From Rhodocyclales bacterium (GTDB taxonomy: Bacteria > Pseudomonadota > Gammaproteobacteria > Burkholderiales > Rhodocyclaceae), in assembly GCA_026399475.1 (NCBI GenBank), contig JAPLQY010000022.1, forward strand, positions 1 through 42,622: a DNA stretch of 42,622 bases, given 5' to 3'. Both the position numbers and the translations under genes were made by a program. How positions within the stretch are numbered: position 1 is the stretch's first letter; each line of letters starts with the position of its first letter. The notes below the pieces were generated by a model. The model was not told the DNA's origin and did not search any database. It saw nothing but the letters and a program-made list of their open reading frames with translations. Positions 18,029 to 25,406 of the stretch are shown here, piece after piece.

Positions 18029-18117
18029 ATTGTCCTGGACAAATAGGGTGAATGGCCGTAAGATACGGATCAAGATTCTTGTTGTCAACCTGTTTGTCTT
18101 GGACATAAAATAAATTC
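18029..18117. promoter_or_regulatory. divergent operator region with two copies of TTGTCYTGGACAW
   Basis: Between gpx and the MerR-type gene two 13-bp sites agree at 11 of 13 bases. TTGTCCTGGACAA at 18030-18042 is a perfect odd-centred palindrome next to the gpx start. TTGTCTTGGACAT at 18094-18106 is imperfect and lies between the putative -35 TTGTCA (18082-18087) and -10 TAAAAT (18106-18111, 18-base spacer) of the MerR-type gene. A half-site TTGTCAA at 18082-18088 precedes the second by 12 bases, giving a direct-repeat spacing like that of CarH-type operators. Binding would occlude both promoters, the geometry expected of an autoregulated repressor. Confidence 0.6.
18053..18088 (-). promoter_or_regulatory. 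predicted sigma70 promoter of the gpx-folE2-lipid operon
   Basis: On the minus strand a consensus -35 TTGACA (18088-18083) is followed after exactly 17 bases by TATCTT (18065-18060), predicting a start near 18053 and a 25-base leader before the gpx ATG. The spacer contains the odd-centred palindrome CAAGATTCTTG (18071-18081). The -35 overlaps the TTGTCAA half-site described for the operator region. Confidence 0.6.
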
Positions 18118-19056
18118 ATGGACAACACTCAGCTCTCAGCCACACTCGCCCCGGCCGGCGGAATCAGCATCGCCGCTGTCGAGCGCGACACCGGTCTGGG
18201 CAAGGACACGCTGCGTGTTTGGGAGCGGCGCTACGGCTTTCCGCAGCCCTTGCGCGATGCCTTCGGCGAACGCGTGTATCCGGCCGAACAGGTCGAACAC
18301 CTGCGGTTGATCAAGCGCCTGATGGATCAGGGTCAGCGCCCGGGCACGCTGTTGCGCCAGCCGATGGCGGCATTGAGCGAGCAGTTCGTCGGCAAACCGT
18401 CAACCGTCGCTGCTGACGAGAAGGTGGACTGGGTGATTCCGTTGCTGAAAGAGCGCGAGGTCGATCGTCTGCGCGGCGAACTGGCGCAGCGTCTGGCGCG
18501 TGAAGGCCTCGAGCGCTTCGTGATCGAAACCTTGCCTGCGCTCAACCGGCGCATCGGCGACGGCTGGATGAGCGGGGAAATCGAAATCTTCGAGGAACAC
18601 CTCTACACCGAACTGGTCCAGAACCAGCTGCGAATATCCATTTACGGACTGGCCCGGCGTGGCACCCGGCCACAGGTGCTGCTCACCACCGTCAAGGACG
18701 AGGAGCATCTGCTCGGGCTGCTGATGGTCGAGGCGCTGCTTGCTGCCAATGGCGCGTCTTGCCTGTCGCTGGGCGCGCAAACTCCGATTGCCGATATCAT
18801 CGGCGCGGCGCAGGCCACGACGACGGATATCGTTGCCCTTTCGTTTTCAGGCGCCTACCCCTGGCGCAAGGCGCGCGACAGCCTGGTCGAACTGCGTGCG
18901 GCGTTGCCCGCTCGCATCGCACTATGGGCCGGCGGTTCCGCCTTGACCGGCCGCGGGCAAAAGCTCGCCGGCGTCCGCGCGATTACCCATTTGCGCGACC
19001 TTGCGCCTGCCCTCGCCGACTGGCACGCTGCGCCAACATCCCGGGGCCATGTTTAG
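18118..19056 (+). CDS. CarH/LitR-type MerR-family B12-dependent photoreceptor regulator
   Basis: A 312-residue regulator. The MerR winged helix lies at about 15-85 (ISIAAVERDTGLGKDTLRVWERRYGFPQPLRDAFGERVYP). A helical domain carries the W-x9-EH signature (Trp150, Glu160-His161; GWMSGEIEIFEEH) that caps adenosylcobalamin in CarH. The Rossmann domain has E195-x-H197-x-x-G200 (DEEHLLGLLM), His197 being the expected lower cobalt ligand. The residue after Trp150 is Met, where T. thermophilus CarH has His132, so the light-state chemistry may differ. The likely role is dark repression of its own gene and of the gpx-lipid operon, relieved by light. There is no Shine-Dalgarno, and the predicted start of transcription falls at the ATG, so the mRNA may be leaderless. 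Confidence 0.9.
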   Translation: MDNTQLSATLAPAGGISIAAVERDTGLGKDTLRVWERRYGFPQPLRDAFGERVYPAEQVEHLRLIKRLMDQGQRPGTLLRQPMAALSEQFVGKPSTVAADEKVDWVIPLLKEREVDRLRGELAQRLAREGLERFVIETLPALNRRIGDGWMSGEIEIFEEHLYTELVQNQLRISIYGLARRGTRPQVLLTTVKDEEHLLGLLMVEALLAANGASCLSLGAQTPIADIIGAAQATTTDIVALSFSGAYPWRKARDSLVELRAALPARIALWAGGSALTGRGQKLAGVRAITHLRDLAPALADWHAAPTSRGHV

Positions 19057-19114
19057 CATGGTGTCGTCCGTGACGAACAATCAGAACACCCAGCATGTTA
19101 CCGGACGACAATCC

Positions 19115-19540
19115 ATGTCGCGGGGGCCGGACTCGCTGACGATCTACTACGACGGATTGTGTCCGCTGTGTCTGGCCGAGATCCATATCCTGAACGCAAG
19201 GAACCGACGCGGCTTGATGAGTTTCATCGATGTCAGCGACAAGGCATTTGCCGACGCCGGCCATCCTGTCTCGTGCGCCGAAGCCATGGCAAAGATGCAT
19301 GGCCGTCTTGGCGATGGGCAACTGCTGACGGGGGTGTCGGTGTTCGCCGAGGCCTATCGGCGGGCAGATCTCGGTTTTTTGGCCTGGTTGTTCTCCCGCG
19401 CCTGGACGAGGCCGATTCTCGACATCGGCTATGGCTGGTTCGCGCGGTATCGCCATTCGATATCGCGCGTCATCGGACCGCCCCTGCTGTCTCTGGCCCG
19501 TTGGTGGAATCCGCCCAGGCGGGAGCCCCTGGCCAAGTGA
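19115..19540 (+). CDS. DCC-family thiol-disulfide oxidoreductase-like protein
   Basis: A 141-residue protein of the DCC (YuxK-like) family: LTIYYDGLCPLCLAEIHILNARNRRGLMSFIDVSDKAFADAG with the CPLC motif at residues 16-19, then the family's C-terminal MHGRLGDGQLLTGVSVFAEAYRRADLGFLAWLF. The fold is thioredoxin-like; a redox role is inferred. In-frame ATGs at 19049 and 19058 would overlap the regulator stop (19056) and add up to 22 residues. The start at 19115 is chosen because it places the motif as in the family; no start has a strong ribosome-binding site. It is in the same operon as the photoreceptor gene. Confidence 0.82.
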   Translation: MSRGPDSLTIYYDGLCPLCLAEIHILNARNRRGLMSFIDVSDKAFADAGHPVSCAEAMAKMHGRLGDGQLLTGVSVFAEAYRRADLGFLAWLFSRAWTRPILDIGYGWFARYRHSISRVIGPPLLSLARWWNPPRREPLAK

Positions 19541-19568
19541 CGAAGGAAGTCGCTGCGATCATGCCATC

Positions 19569-20057
19569 ATGATTCGCTTCGACAGGCCGGAGAGCCTGGC
19601 CGGCTGGCATGCGATCAACGACACGGTGATGGGCGGTGTCTCTGACAGCCGGATTGGCTACGATCCCGCCGGCCACGCTGTTTTCTCGGGGATCCTATCC
19701 TTCGCCAACAACGGCGGCTTCGCGTCGGTCCGTGGCCGTGTCATCGAGCCTTGCCGCGAAAGCATCATGGCCTGTGAGCTGACGGTACGAGGCGATCACA
19801 AAACTTACAAGTTGAGCCTGCGCGTCAGCCCGGAATTTGATGGCGTCAGCTACCAAACAAGGTTTCAGGCACCGCCCGGGGACTGGACCCGTATCCGATT
19901 GCCGGTGAGGGACTTTTTACCAAGCTGGCGCGGACGTTCGGTTCCCGATGCGCCCCTCCTCGATCCGGCCAAGATCCAGCAGATCGGCCTTCTGATCGCA
20001 GATCGGCAGGAAGGACCGTTCAGGATGGAGATACAGTCAATCAACGCGCTGTGCTGA
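19569..20057 (+). CDS. CIA30-like (complex I intermediate-associated protein 30 family) protein
   Basis: A 162-residue protein with the jelly-roll pattern of the CIA30/NDUFAF1 family: WHAINDTVMGGVSDSRIGYDPAGHAVFSGILSFANNGGFASVRGR, LRVSPEFDGVSYQTRFQAPPGDWTRIRLPVRDFLPSWRGR and the end IQQIGLLIADRQEGPFRMEIQSI. Bacterial members have no proven role in complex I assembly and often sit in LitR- or cryptochrome-type clusters. The frame is open upstream to 19431, but the family match begins at the ATG at 19569. It is 28 bases after the DCC gene and is probably co-transcribed with it. Confidence 0.83.
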   Translation: MIRFDRPESLAGWHAINDTVMGGVSDSRIGYDPAGHAVFSGILSFANNGGFASVRGRVIEPCRESIMACELTVRGDHKTYKLSLRVSPEFDGVSYQTRFQAPPGDWTRIRLPVRDFLPSWRGRSVPDAPLLDPAKIQQIGLLIADRQEGPFRMEIQSINALC

Positions 20058-20432
20058 AATTTTTCCATACCGAAAAGTCATCCTAAAGAGCCCGCACTCT
20101 TCCATGCAGGGCCACGTGCTCACGACGTAAAGAGTGTCGACCCCTGTGTCGTCAACAGTCATTAGGCCGCTCAGGGCACTCTACGGACCTTGGCGAGAAG
20201 AACCTTACCGGTGGCTTCCATCAGGTTTTGTTCCCAGGATCGTCTGCAGGCCGTAGGAGTTAACCGACGGTTTGCACGGGTTTGGCACCGACAACGGGGT
20301 GATGCACGGAAGCGACGGGCGTTCGGGTTTCCTATCAACCCACCGCAAAGTGGTCGGGCCGGATAACGGACAGGCCCCCCCGAAAAAGTTCTGAACATTG
20401 CAAATTGAGCGCTTATCGCTCAGAATGCGCGA
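20058..20432. other. 375-base gene-free tract
   Basis: No credible coding sequence: the short minus-strand frames at 20171-20398 and 20205-20636 have no family resemblance. It holds a C7 run (about 20383-20389) and a perfect small hairpin, TGAGCG-CTTAT-CGCTCA (20406-20422), ten bases before the ATPase start. It lacks the regular codon-position GC pattern of neighbouring genes and may be the left flank of an acquired segment. No terminal inverted repeats or transposase remnant could be proved. Confidence 0.4.
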
Positions 20433-21587
20433 ATGTTTGATCGGCATCTTCTGCTGAATGTGCAACGCCGGCTTGGCCAGCAGCCGGCGGTTGTGCTGCT
20501 CGGGCCGCGCCAGGTGGGCAAGACAACGCTGGCTCGACTGGTGGCGGCATCTTATCCCGATGCCCTGTATCTGGATATGGAGGACGAGGCAGACCGTGCG
20601 CGTTTGAGCCAGCCTGGCGCGTTCTTTGCCCGTCACCGTGAACGCCTAGTGGTGATCGACGAGGTGCAGGCGCTGCCCGACATCTTTACGGTGCTGCGTC
20701 CGGAGATCGATGCCGATCGGCGCCCCGGACGTTTCTTGCTGCTGGGGTCTGCCAGCGGCACCCTGCTGCGGCAAACATCCGAGTCCCTGGCCGGGCGCGT
20801 GGCCTACCTGGAACTCACTCCATTTTTGGCGAGCGAAGTCGGACCGGAACCGGCCTTGGTGTCGCGTCTGTGGCGGCGAGGGGGATTTCCGCTCAGTTTT
20901 CTGGCCGACGATGACGCCGGTTCGCTGGCCTGGCGCGCCGATCTGGTCCAGACATTCCTGGCGCGCGATCTTCCGCAGTTGGGAGTAACGATCCCGGCCG
21001 AGACGCTGCGACGTTTCTGGCGCATGTGCGCACATCTGCATGGCCAATTGTTCAATGCCTCCCAGCTTGGCATTGCACTGGGGGGCGTTGCGCACACCAC
21101 GGTGGGGCGCTACCTGAATCTTCTGGTCGATGCGATGATGCTGCGGCAGCTGGAGCCATTCCATATCAACATTGGCAAGCGCCTGGTCAAGGCACCCAAA
21201 GTTTATCTGCGCGACAGTGGCCTGCTGCATGCGCTGCTCGGCATCGATTCGCCGGATGCGCTGGCCGGGCATCCGGTGGCCGGGCATTCCTGGGAGGGTT
21301 TTGTTCTTGAGCAGATCATTGCCGAGGCGCCGTCGCTGGCAAGCTTCGGCTTCTATCGCACTGCTGCGGGCGCGGAGCTCGATCTGGTGGTCGATAGTGG
21401 CGGTCGGCGGACCGGGTACGAGGTAAAGCTGTCGAATGCACCGCGTCCGACACGCGGATTCTGGGGCGCTTGCGAGGATCTCGGTGTCGATCGTGCTTTC
21501 GTTGTCGCACCGGTACTGGATGCCTATCCATTAGCGGATAACGTCGAGGTGGTGTCGCCCCAGATGCTGGTCGCCATGACCGCGTGA
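20433..21587 (+). CDS. AAA-type ATPase with DUF4143 C-terminal domain
   Basis: A 384-residue protein of the large bacterial/archaeal ATPase family with DUF4143. Walker A is G24PRQVGKTT32, Walker B VVIDE (73-77), sensor-like LLLGSAS near 106-112. The C-terminal half has FWRMCAHLHGQLFNASQLGIALGGVAHTTVGRYLNLLVDAMMLRQLEPF (a winged-helix-like segment) and a nuclease-like core YRTAAGAELDLVVDSGG...TGYEVKLS with the D...ExK arrangement of PD-(D/E)XK folds. Function of the family is unknown; genes are usually solitary and horizontally mobile, as here between unrelated blocks. The start has no good ribosome-binding site. Confidence 0.88.
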   Translation: MFDRHLLLNVQRRLGQQPAVVLLGPRQVGKTTLARLVAASYPDALYLDMEDEADRARLSQPGAFFARHRERLVVIDEVQALPDIFTVLRPEIDADRRPGRFLLLGSASGTLLRQTSESLAGRVAYLELTPFLASEVGPEPALVSRLWRRGGFPLSFLADDDAGSLAWRADLVQTFLARDLPQLGVTIPAETLRRFWRMCAHLHGQLFNASQLGIALGGVAHTTVGRYLNLLVDAMMLRQLEPFHINIGKRLVKAPKVYLRDSGLLHALLGIDSPDALAGHPVAGHSWEGFVLEQIIAEAPSLASFGFYRTAAGAELDLVVDSGGRRTGYEVKLSNAPRPTRGFWGACEDLGVDRAFVVAPVLDAYPLADNVEVVSPQMLVAMTA

Positions 21588-21618
21588 ATTTCGATTTTTT
21601 TAATCCAAGGAGCTCCAA

Positions 21619-22470
21619 ATGACCATCAAGACAGTCGGCATCATCGGTGCCGGCACCATGGGCAACGGCATCGCGCAGGCGTGTGCCGTTGTCGGCATTG
21701 ACGCGGTGATGCTGGACATCAACGAGGCCGCCGTGCAGAAAGGCATCGCCACTGTTTCCGGCAGCCTCGACCGCCTGGTCAAGAAAGAGAAGATGACGGC
21801 CGATCAGAAGGCCGCGGCGATGGCGCGCATCAAGCCGACGACGCAGATGGCCGACATGAAGGGCGCGGACATCGTGATCGAGGCGGCGACCGAGAACGAG
21901 GGGCTGAAGCTGCGGATTCTCAAGGAAGCCGAGGCCGTGATCGGGAGCGAAACCATCATCGCCAGCAACACCTCGTCGATTTCGATCACCCAGCTCGCCG
22001 CCGCGACCGGGCGTCCGGACAAGTTCATCGGCATGCACTTCTTCAACCCGGTACCAATGATGGCGCTGGTTGAACTGATTCGCGGCTTGCAGACCTCGGA
22101 CGAGACTCATGCCAGGGTCGAAGCGCTGGCAAAGGCGCTGGGCAAGACGCCGATTACGGTAAAGAACAATCCGGGCTTCGTGGTAAATCGCATTCTCTGC
22201 CCGATGATCAACGAGGCCATCTTCGTCTACGCCGAAGGACTGGCGACGGCCGCGGAGATTGACAACGGCATGAAGCTGGGCTGCAACCATCCCATCGGCC
22301 CGCTGGCGCTGGCCGACATGATCGGGCTGGATACCATGCTGGCGGTGATGAAAGTCTTCTACGAAGGCTTCAACGATTCCAAATACCGACCGGCGCCGCT
22401 GCTGAAGGAAATGGTCGCCGCAGGTTATCTGGGCCGCAAGACCGGGCGCGGGTTTTACACTTACGGTTGA
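21619..22470 (+). CDS. 3-hydroxybutyryl-CoA dehydrogenase
   Basis: A 283-residue NAD(P)-dependent enzyme oxidising (S)-3-hydroxyacyl-CoA to 3-oxoacyl-CoA, cytosolic. Visible: the nucleotide-binding G10AGTMG15 with Asp33 ending the second strand (NAD preference), catalytic Ser119 (ASNTSS), His140 in GMHFFNPVPMM, Glu152 and Asn190 in NNPGFVVNR, and the C-terminal domain GCNHPIGPLALADMIGLD. Length is typical of Hbd. AAGGAG precedes the ATG. It follows the ATPase by 31 bases without an obvious own promoter. It could serve butyrate, PHA or the end of aromatic degradation; a PaaH-like role on 3-hydroxyadipyl-CoA cannot be excluded. Confidence 0.94.
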   Translation: MTIKTVGIIGAGTMGNGIAQACAVVGIDAVMLDINEAAVQKGIATVSGSLDRLVKKEKMTADQKAAAMARIKPTTQMADMKGADIVIEAATENEGLKLRILKEAEAVIGSETIIASNTSSISITQLAAATGRPDKFIGMHFFNPVPMMALVELIRGLQTSDETHARVEALAKALGKTPITVKNNPGFVVNRILCPMINEAIFVYAEGLATAAEIDNGMKLGCNHPIGPLALADMIGLDTMLAVMKVFYEGFNDSKYRPAPLLKEMVAAGYLGRKTGRGFYTYG

Positions 22471-22483
22471 TAGCGCAACAAGT

Positions 22484-22506
22484 CGGTGACGGCGACCCCG
22501 TCACCG
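22484..22506. terminator. hairpin between convergent genes
   Basis: A perfect 9-bp stem, CGGTGACGG (22484-22492) with CCGTCACCG (22498-22506) and a 5-base loop, lies between the convergent hbd-like and Crp/Fnr genes. No T run follows on either strand, so it may be a weak bidirectional terminator or a 3'-end stabiliser. Confidence 0.5.
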
Positions 22507-22513
22507 CGTCAGC

Positions 22514-23170
22514 TCAACCGCCGAAGCGACGCAGGCCGTCCAGATCCAGCACGGTGATGCCGCCATACTCGGTGCTTAGAAAGCCGGCGTCTTCGAGTGT
22601 CCGCAATGCACGGTTGACCCGCTGGCGGGAGACTCCCGCCAGGTAGCCGATTTCCTCCTGCGAGATGGCGACGCGCGACTCCATACCCGGTTGCAGTACG
22701 GGGTGGAACAGGGCCGCCATGGTACGTGCGACACGTGCATCAACATCCAGCAGCCGTTCCGATTCGAGCAGGCCGATGAACAGGCCCAGCCGTTCGTTGA
22801 GCTGGTTGATGATGAAGCGATTGAAGGCGATGCTGTGATCCAGCAGCCAGTGGAAGGTTTCACGCCGCATGCAGGCAACGCGCGTATCGCGCAGGGCGAC
22901 CACGTCATAGCGGCGCGGCTCGGTCTTGAGCATCGAGCCTTCGCCGAACCAGCCGCCGGCGGCGATGCCGGTGAAGCTTGCAGTTTTTCCTGTGACCCAG
23001 TCGCTGGACATCTTGGCCAGACCATCGATCACGCCATGCCAATGGTCGACCGGCTCGCCTTTGCTGCAGACATAGCCGCCGCCTGGTACCAGGCGCTCGA
23101 TGGTTCCATCGCGCGCGCGGGTGAAATCCTCGGCAGACAGTCCTTGCGCCCAGCTTGTGCGGCGCAGCAT
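22514..23170 (-). CDS. Crp/Fnr-family transcriptional regulator
   Basis: A 218-residue regulator with an N-terminal cyclic-nucleotide-binding-type barrel (VPGGGYVCSKGEPVDHWHGVIDGLAKMSS ... GGWFGEGSMLKTEPRRYDVVALRDTRVACM), a long dimer helix, and a C-terminal winged helix with recognition helix SRQRVNRALRTLEDAGFLS. No Fnr-type N-terminal cysteine cluster is seen. ATG at 23170 is preferred: it gives a complete CRP-length protein, and a promoter lies just upstream. A GTG at 23212 would fall on the predicted transcription start. It is divergent from the acyl-CoA ligase and transporter operon and probably controls it. The ligand is unknown. Confidence 0.87.
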   Translation of the reverse strand: MLRRTSWAQGLSAEDFTRARDGTIERLVPGGGYVCSKGEPVDHWHGVIDGLAKMSSDWVTGKTASFTGIAAGGWFGEGSMLKTEPRRYDVVALRDTRVACMRRETFHWLLDHSIAFNRFIINQLNERLGLFIGLLESERLLDVDARVARTMAALFHPVLQPGMESRVAISQEEIGYLAGVSRQRVNRALRTLEDAGFLSTEYGGITVLDLDGLRRFGG

Positions 23171-23200
23171 GTCCTCGAGCGAGATCGCGGTTTTTTGGCA

Positions 23201-23248
23201 ATTGTCAGGCACGCGACAATTATAGGCAGGAGAATGGCTTAGACTCAA
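23201..23248 (-). promoter_or_regulatory. promoter and Crp/Fnr-type dyad upstream of the regulator gene
   Basis: On the minus strand TTGAGT (23248-23243), 18 bases and a perfect TATAAT (23224-23219) predict a start near 23212. Overlapping it is the perfect inverted repeat ATTGTC-N8-GACAAT (23201-23220), which also reads TGTCA-N6-CGACA, the spacing of CRP-family sites and the form reported for CooA. Its position over the start point suggests autorepression; it also lies about 95 bases upstream of the divergent ligase start. Confidence 0.6.
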
Positions 23249-23314
23249 TTTCTGTAGCGGACAACTCGCGAGACAAGCGGATCCGCATCGGTAGCGCTGG
23301 AGGAGACAAAACGC

Positions 23315-25285
23315 ATGGTTGCATCCCAATCGGGGCGGGCGTCAGGCCCGCTCGATACTTTTCCCCGCCTGTTGCTGAGTCACGCAGCGACGCGAGGCGA
23401 CCGACCGGCGACACGCGAGAAGTATCTCGGCATCTGGCAAACCTGGAGTTGGGGTCAGGTCGCGGAGGAAGTACGCGCCATTGCCTGCGGGTTGGCGGAA
23501 CTGGGATTCAAGCGCGGCGACAATCTTGCCATCATCGGTGATAACCGCCCGCGTCTGTACTGGGCGATGTGTGCCGCACAGATGCTGGGTGGCGTGCCTG
23601 TACCCATGTATCAGGACGCCGTGGCGGCGGAAATGGTTTTCGTACTGACCGATGGCGAAATCCGGTTTGCCATCGTCGAAGATCAGGAGCAGGTAGACAA
23701 GCTGCTCGAGATCAAGGTCCAGTGCCCCAGCCTGCAGCACATCCTCTACGATGATCCGCGCGGCATGCGCCACTACACCCAGACTTCACTGCAGGGCCTC
23801 GATGAAGTGATCGCCATGGGGCGCATCCATGACAAGAATCAGCCTGACTTCATCCCGACTGAAATTGCCAAAGGGCGCACGGAAGATGTCGCCGTGATGC
23901 TCTACACCTCGGGCACCACGGGCAAGCCCAAGGGCGTCTGCCAGACCCACGAAACCTTCATTGCCGCAGCGACCAGCGGCGTCGACTTCGATCACCTGAC
24001 CGAGCAGGAAGACATTCTTTCCTACCTGCCGATGGCCTGGGTCGGGGATCACCTGTTTTCCTATGCGCAGGCCATGGTGGCGGGCTTCACCATCAACTGT
24101 CCGGAGTCCGGCGACACGGTGATGACCGACCTGCGCGAGATCGGGCCAACTTATTATTTCGCACCGCCACGGGTGTTCGAGAACCTGCTGACCACGGTGA
24201 TGATTCGCATGGAAGATGCCAGCGCCATGAAGCGCGGCATGTTCCATTACTTCATGACGGTGGCCAAGCGCTGCGGCTCGGATATTCTTGACGGCAAGTC
24301 GAGCGTTTCCAGTTCGGACCGTCTGCTCTATGCACTGGGCAATCTGCTGATCTACGGGCCGCTGCGCAACGTGCTCGGCATGAGCCGCGTCCGCGTTGCC
24401 TATACGGCGGGTGCGGCCATCGGCCCCGACCTGTTCCGCTTTTATCGTTCCATCGGCGTCAACCTCAAGCAGTTGTATGGCGCGACGGAAACCTGCGCCG
24501 CGGTTTGCCTGCAGCCGGATCGGGAGATCAAGTTCGACAGCGTCGGCAAGCCGGCGCCCGGCGTCGAGGTCAAGATTTCCGGCAATGGTGAAGTGCTGGT
24601 GCGCGGCAAACTGCTGCTCAAGGAGTACTACAAACGGCCGGACGCAACGGCCGAGGTGATCGACGCCGAAGGCTGGTTCCATACCGGCGACGCCGGCTTC
24701 TTCGACGAGGACGGTCATCTGAAAATCATCGACCGCGCCAAGGACGTCGGCAAGCTTTCCAACGCCGCGATATTCGCGCCGAACTACATCGAGAACAAGC
24801 TCAAGTTCTTCCCGCACATCAAGGAAGCGGTCTGCTTCGGCCACGACCGCGACATGGTCTGCGCCTTCATCAACATCGACATGGGCGCGGTCGGCAACTG
24901 GGCCGAGCGGCGTGGCCTGCCCTATTCCGGCTACACCGATCTGGCTGCCAAGCCCGAAGTTCTGGAACTGATTCGCGAGTGCGTCGAGCAGGTCAATGCC
25001 GACCTGTCGCATGATGCGATGGTGGCCGAGACCCAGATTCATCGTTTTCTGGTGTTGCACAAGGAGCTTGATCCCGATGACGATGAGCTGACCCGTACCC
25101 GAAAAGTGCGGCGCGGTTTCGTTGCCGAAAAGTATGGCGTCCTGATCGACGCGCTATATTCCGGCAAGACTTCGCAATTCATCGAAACCCAGGTCAAGTT
25201 CGAGGATGGCCGTACCGGCAAGGTGGCGGCCGACCTTCCGATCTGCGAAGTGAAGACTTTCCCCGTAATGAAGAAAGCAGCCTGA
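23315..25285 (+). CDS. long-chain-type acyl-CoA synthetase (AMP-forming), FadD15/FAA1-like
   Basis: A 656-residue adenylate-forming ligase that makes acyl-CoA from a carboxylic acid, ATP and CoA. Motifs: P-loop YTSGTTGKPKGV (197-208), PMAWVGDHLF, PRVFENLLTTV, YGATETCAAVCLQPD, GWFHTGDAGFFDEDGHLKIIDRAKD, and a late lysine region RTRKVRRGFVAEKY. The subclass is the large form with C-terminal extension often fused in operons with Liv-type transporters. GGAGGAG lies about 10 bases before the ATG. It opens the operon that continues with the ABC transporter, so it probably activates the imported acid. The substrate is not decidable; medium/long-chain or aryl-alkanoic acids are plausible. Confidence 0.92.
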   Translation: MVASQSGRASGPLDTFPRLLLSHAATRGDRPATREKYLGIWQTWSWGQVAEEVRAIACGLAELGFKRGDNLAIIGDNRPRLYWAMCAAQMLGGVPVPMYQDAVAAEMVFVLTDGEIRFAIVEDQEQVDKLLEIKVQCPSLQHILYDDPRGMRHYTQTSLQGLDEVIAMGRIHDKNQPDFIPTEIAKGRTEDVAVMLYTSGTTGKPKGVCQTHETFIAAATSGVDFDHLTEQEDILSYLPMAWVGDHLFSYAQAMVAGFTINCPESGDTVMTDLREIGPTYYFAPPRVFENLLTTVMIRMEDASAMKRGMFHYFMTVAKRCGSDILDGKSSVSSSDRLLYALGNLLIYGPLRNVLGMSRVRVAYTAGAAIGPDLFRFYRSIGVNLKQLYGATETCAAVCLQPDREIKFDSVGKPAPGVEVKISGNGEVLVRGKLLLKEYYKRPDATAEVIDAEGWFHTGDAGFFDEDGHLKIIDRAKDVGKLSNAAIFAPNYIENKLKFFPHIKEAVCFGHDRDMVCAFINIDMGAVGNWAERRGLPYSGYTDLAAKPEVLELIRECVEQVNADLSHDAMVAETQIHRFLVLHKELDPDDDELTRTRKVRRGFVAEKYGVLIDALYSGKTSQFIETQVKFEDGRTGKVAADLPICEVKTFPVMKKAA

Positions 25286-25406
25286 CCATGAACAGGACCT
25301 TTCCCCCAGCCCCCTTCCCAAGGAAGGGGGTGACTACGGTTCGCGGGCAAGGCCCGCTCCATGAAGTTGACTCGCTGCCCCCTTGGGGCGGCCCGTCGGA
25401 GGCAGC
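25286..25406. repeat. intergenic array of three GC-rich hairpins
   Basis: In 121 bases between the ligase and livG three hairpins follow each other: CCCCCTTCC/GGAAGGGGG (9-bp stem, 3-base loop; 25310-25330), GCGGGC/GCCCGC with loop AAG, and GCCCC/GGGGC around a CTT loop just before the livG ribosome-binding site. The sequence resembles dispersed betaproteobacterial intergenic repeats that I remember but cannot verify. It may tune mRNA stability or translation of livG relative to the ligase. Confidence 0.6.

Noticed and set aside
20058..20432. Insertion-sequence remnant or integron attC site
   Set aside because: No transposase-like frame and no paired terminal repeats; the GTTAAC-type stretch near 20258 lacks an attC partner.
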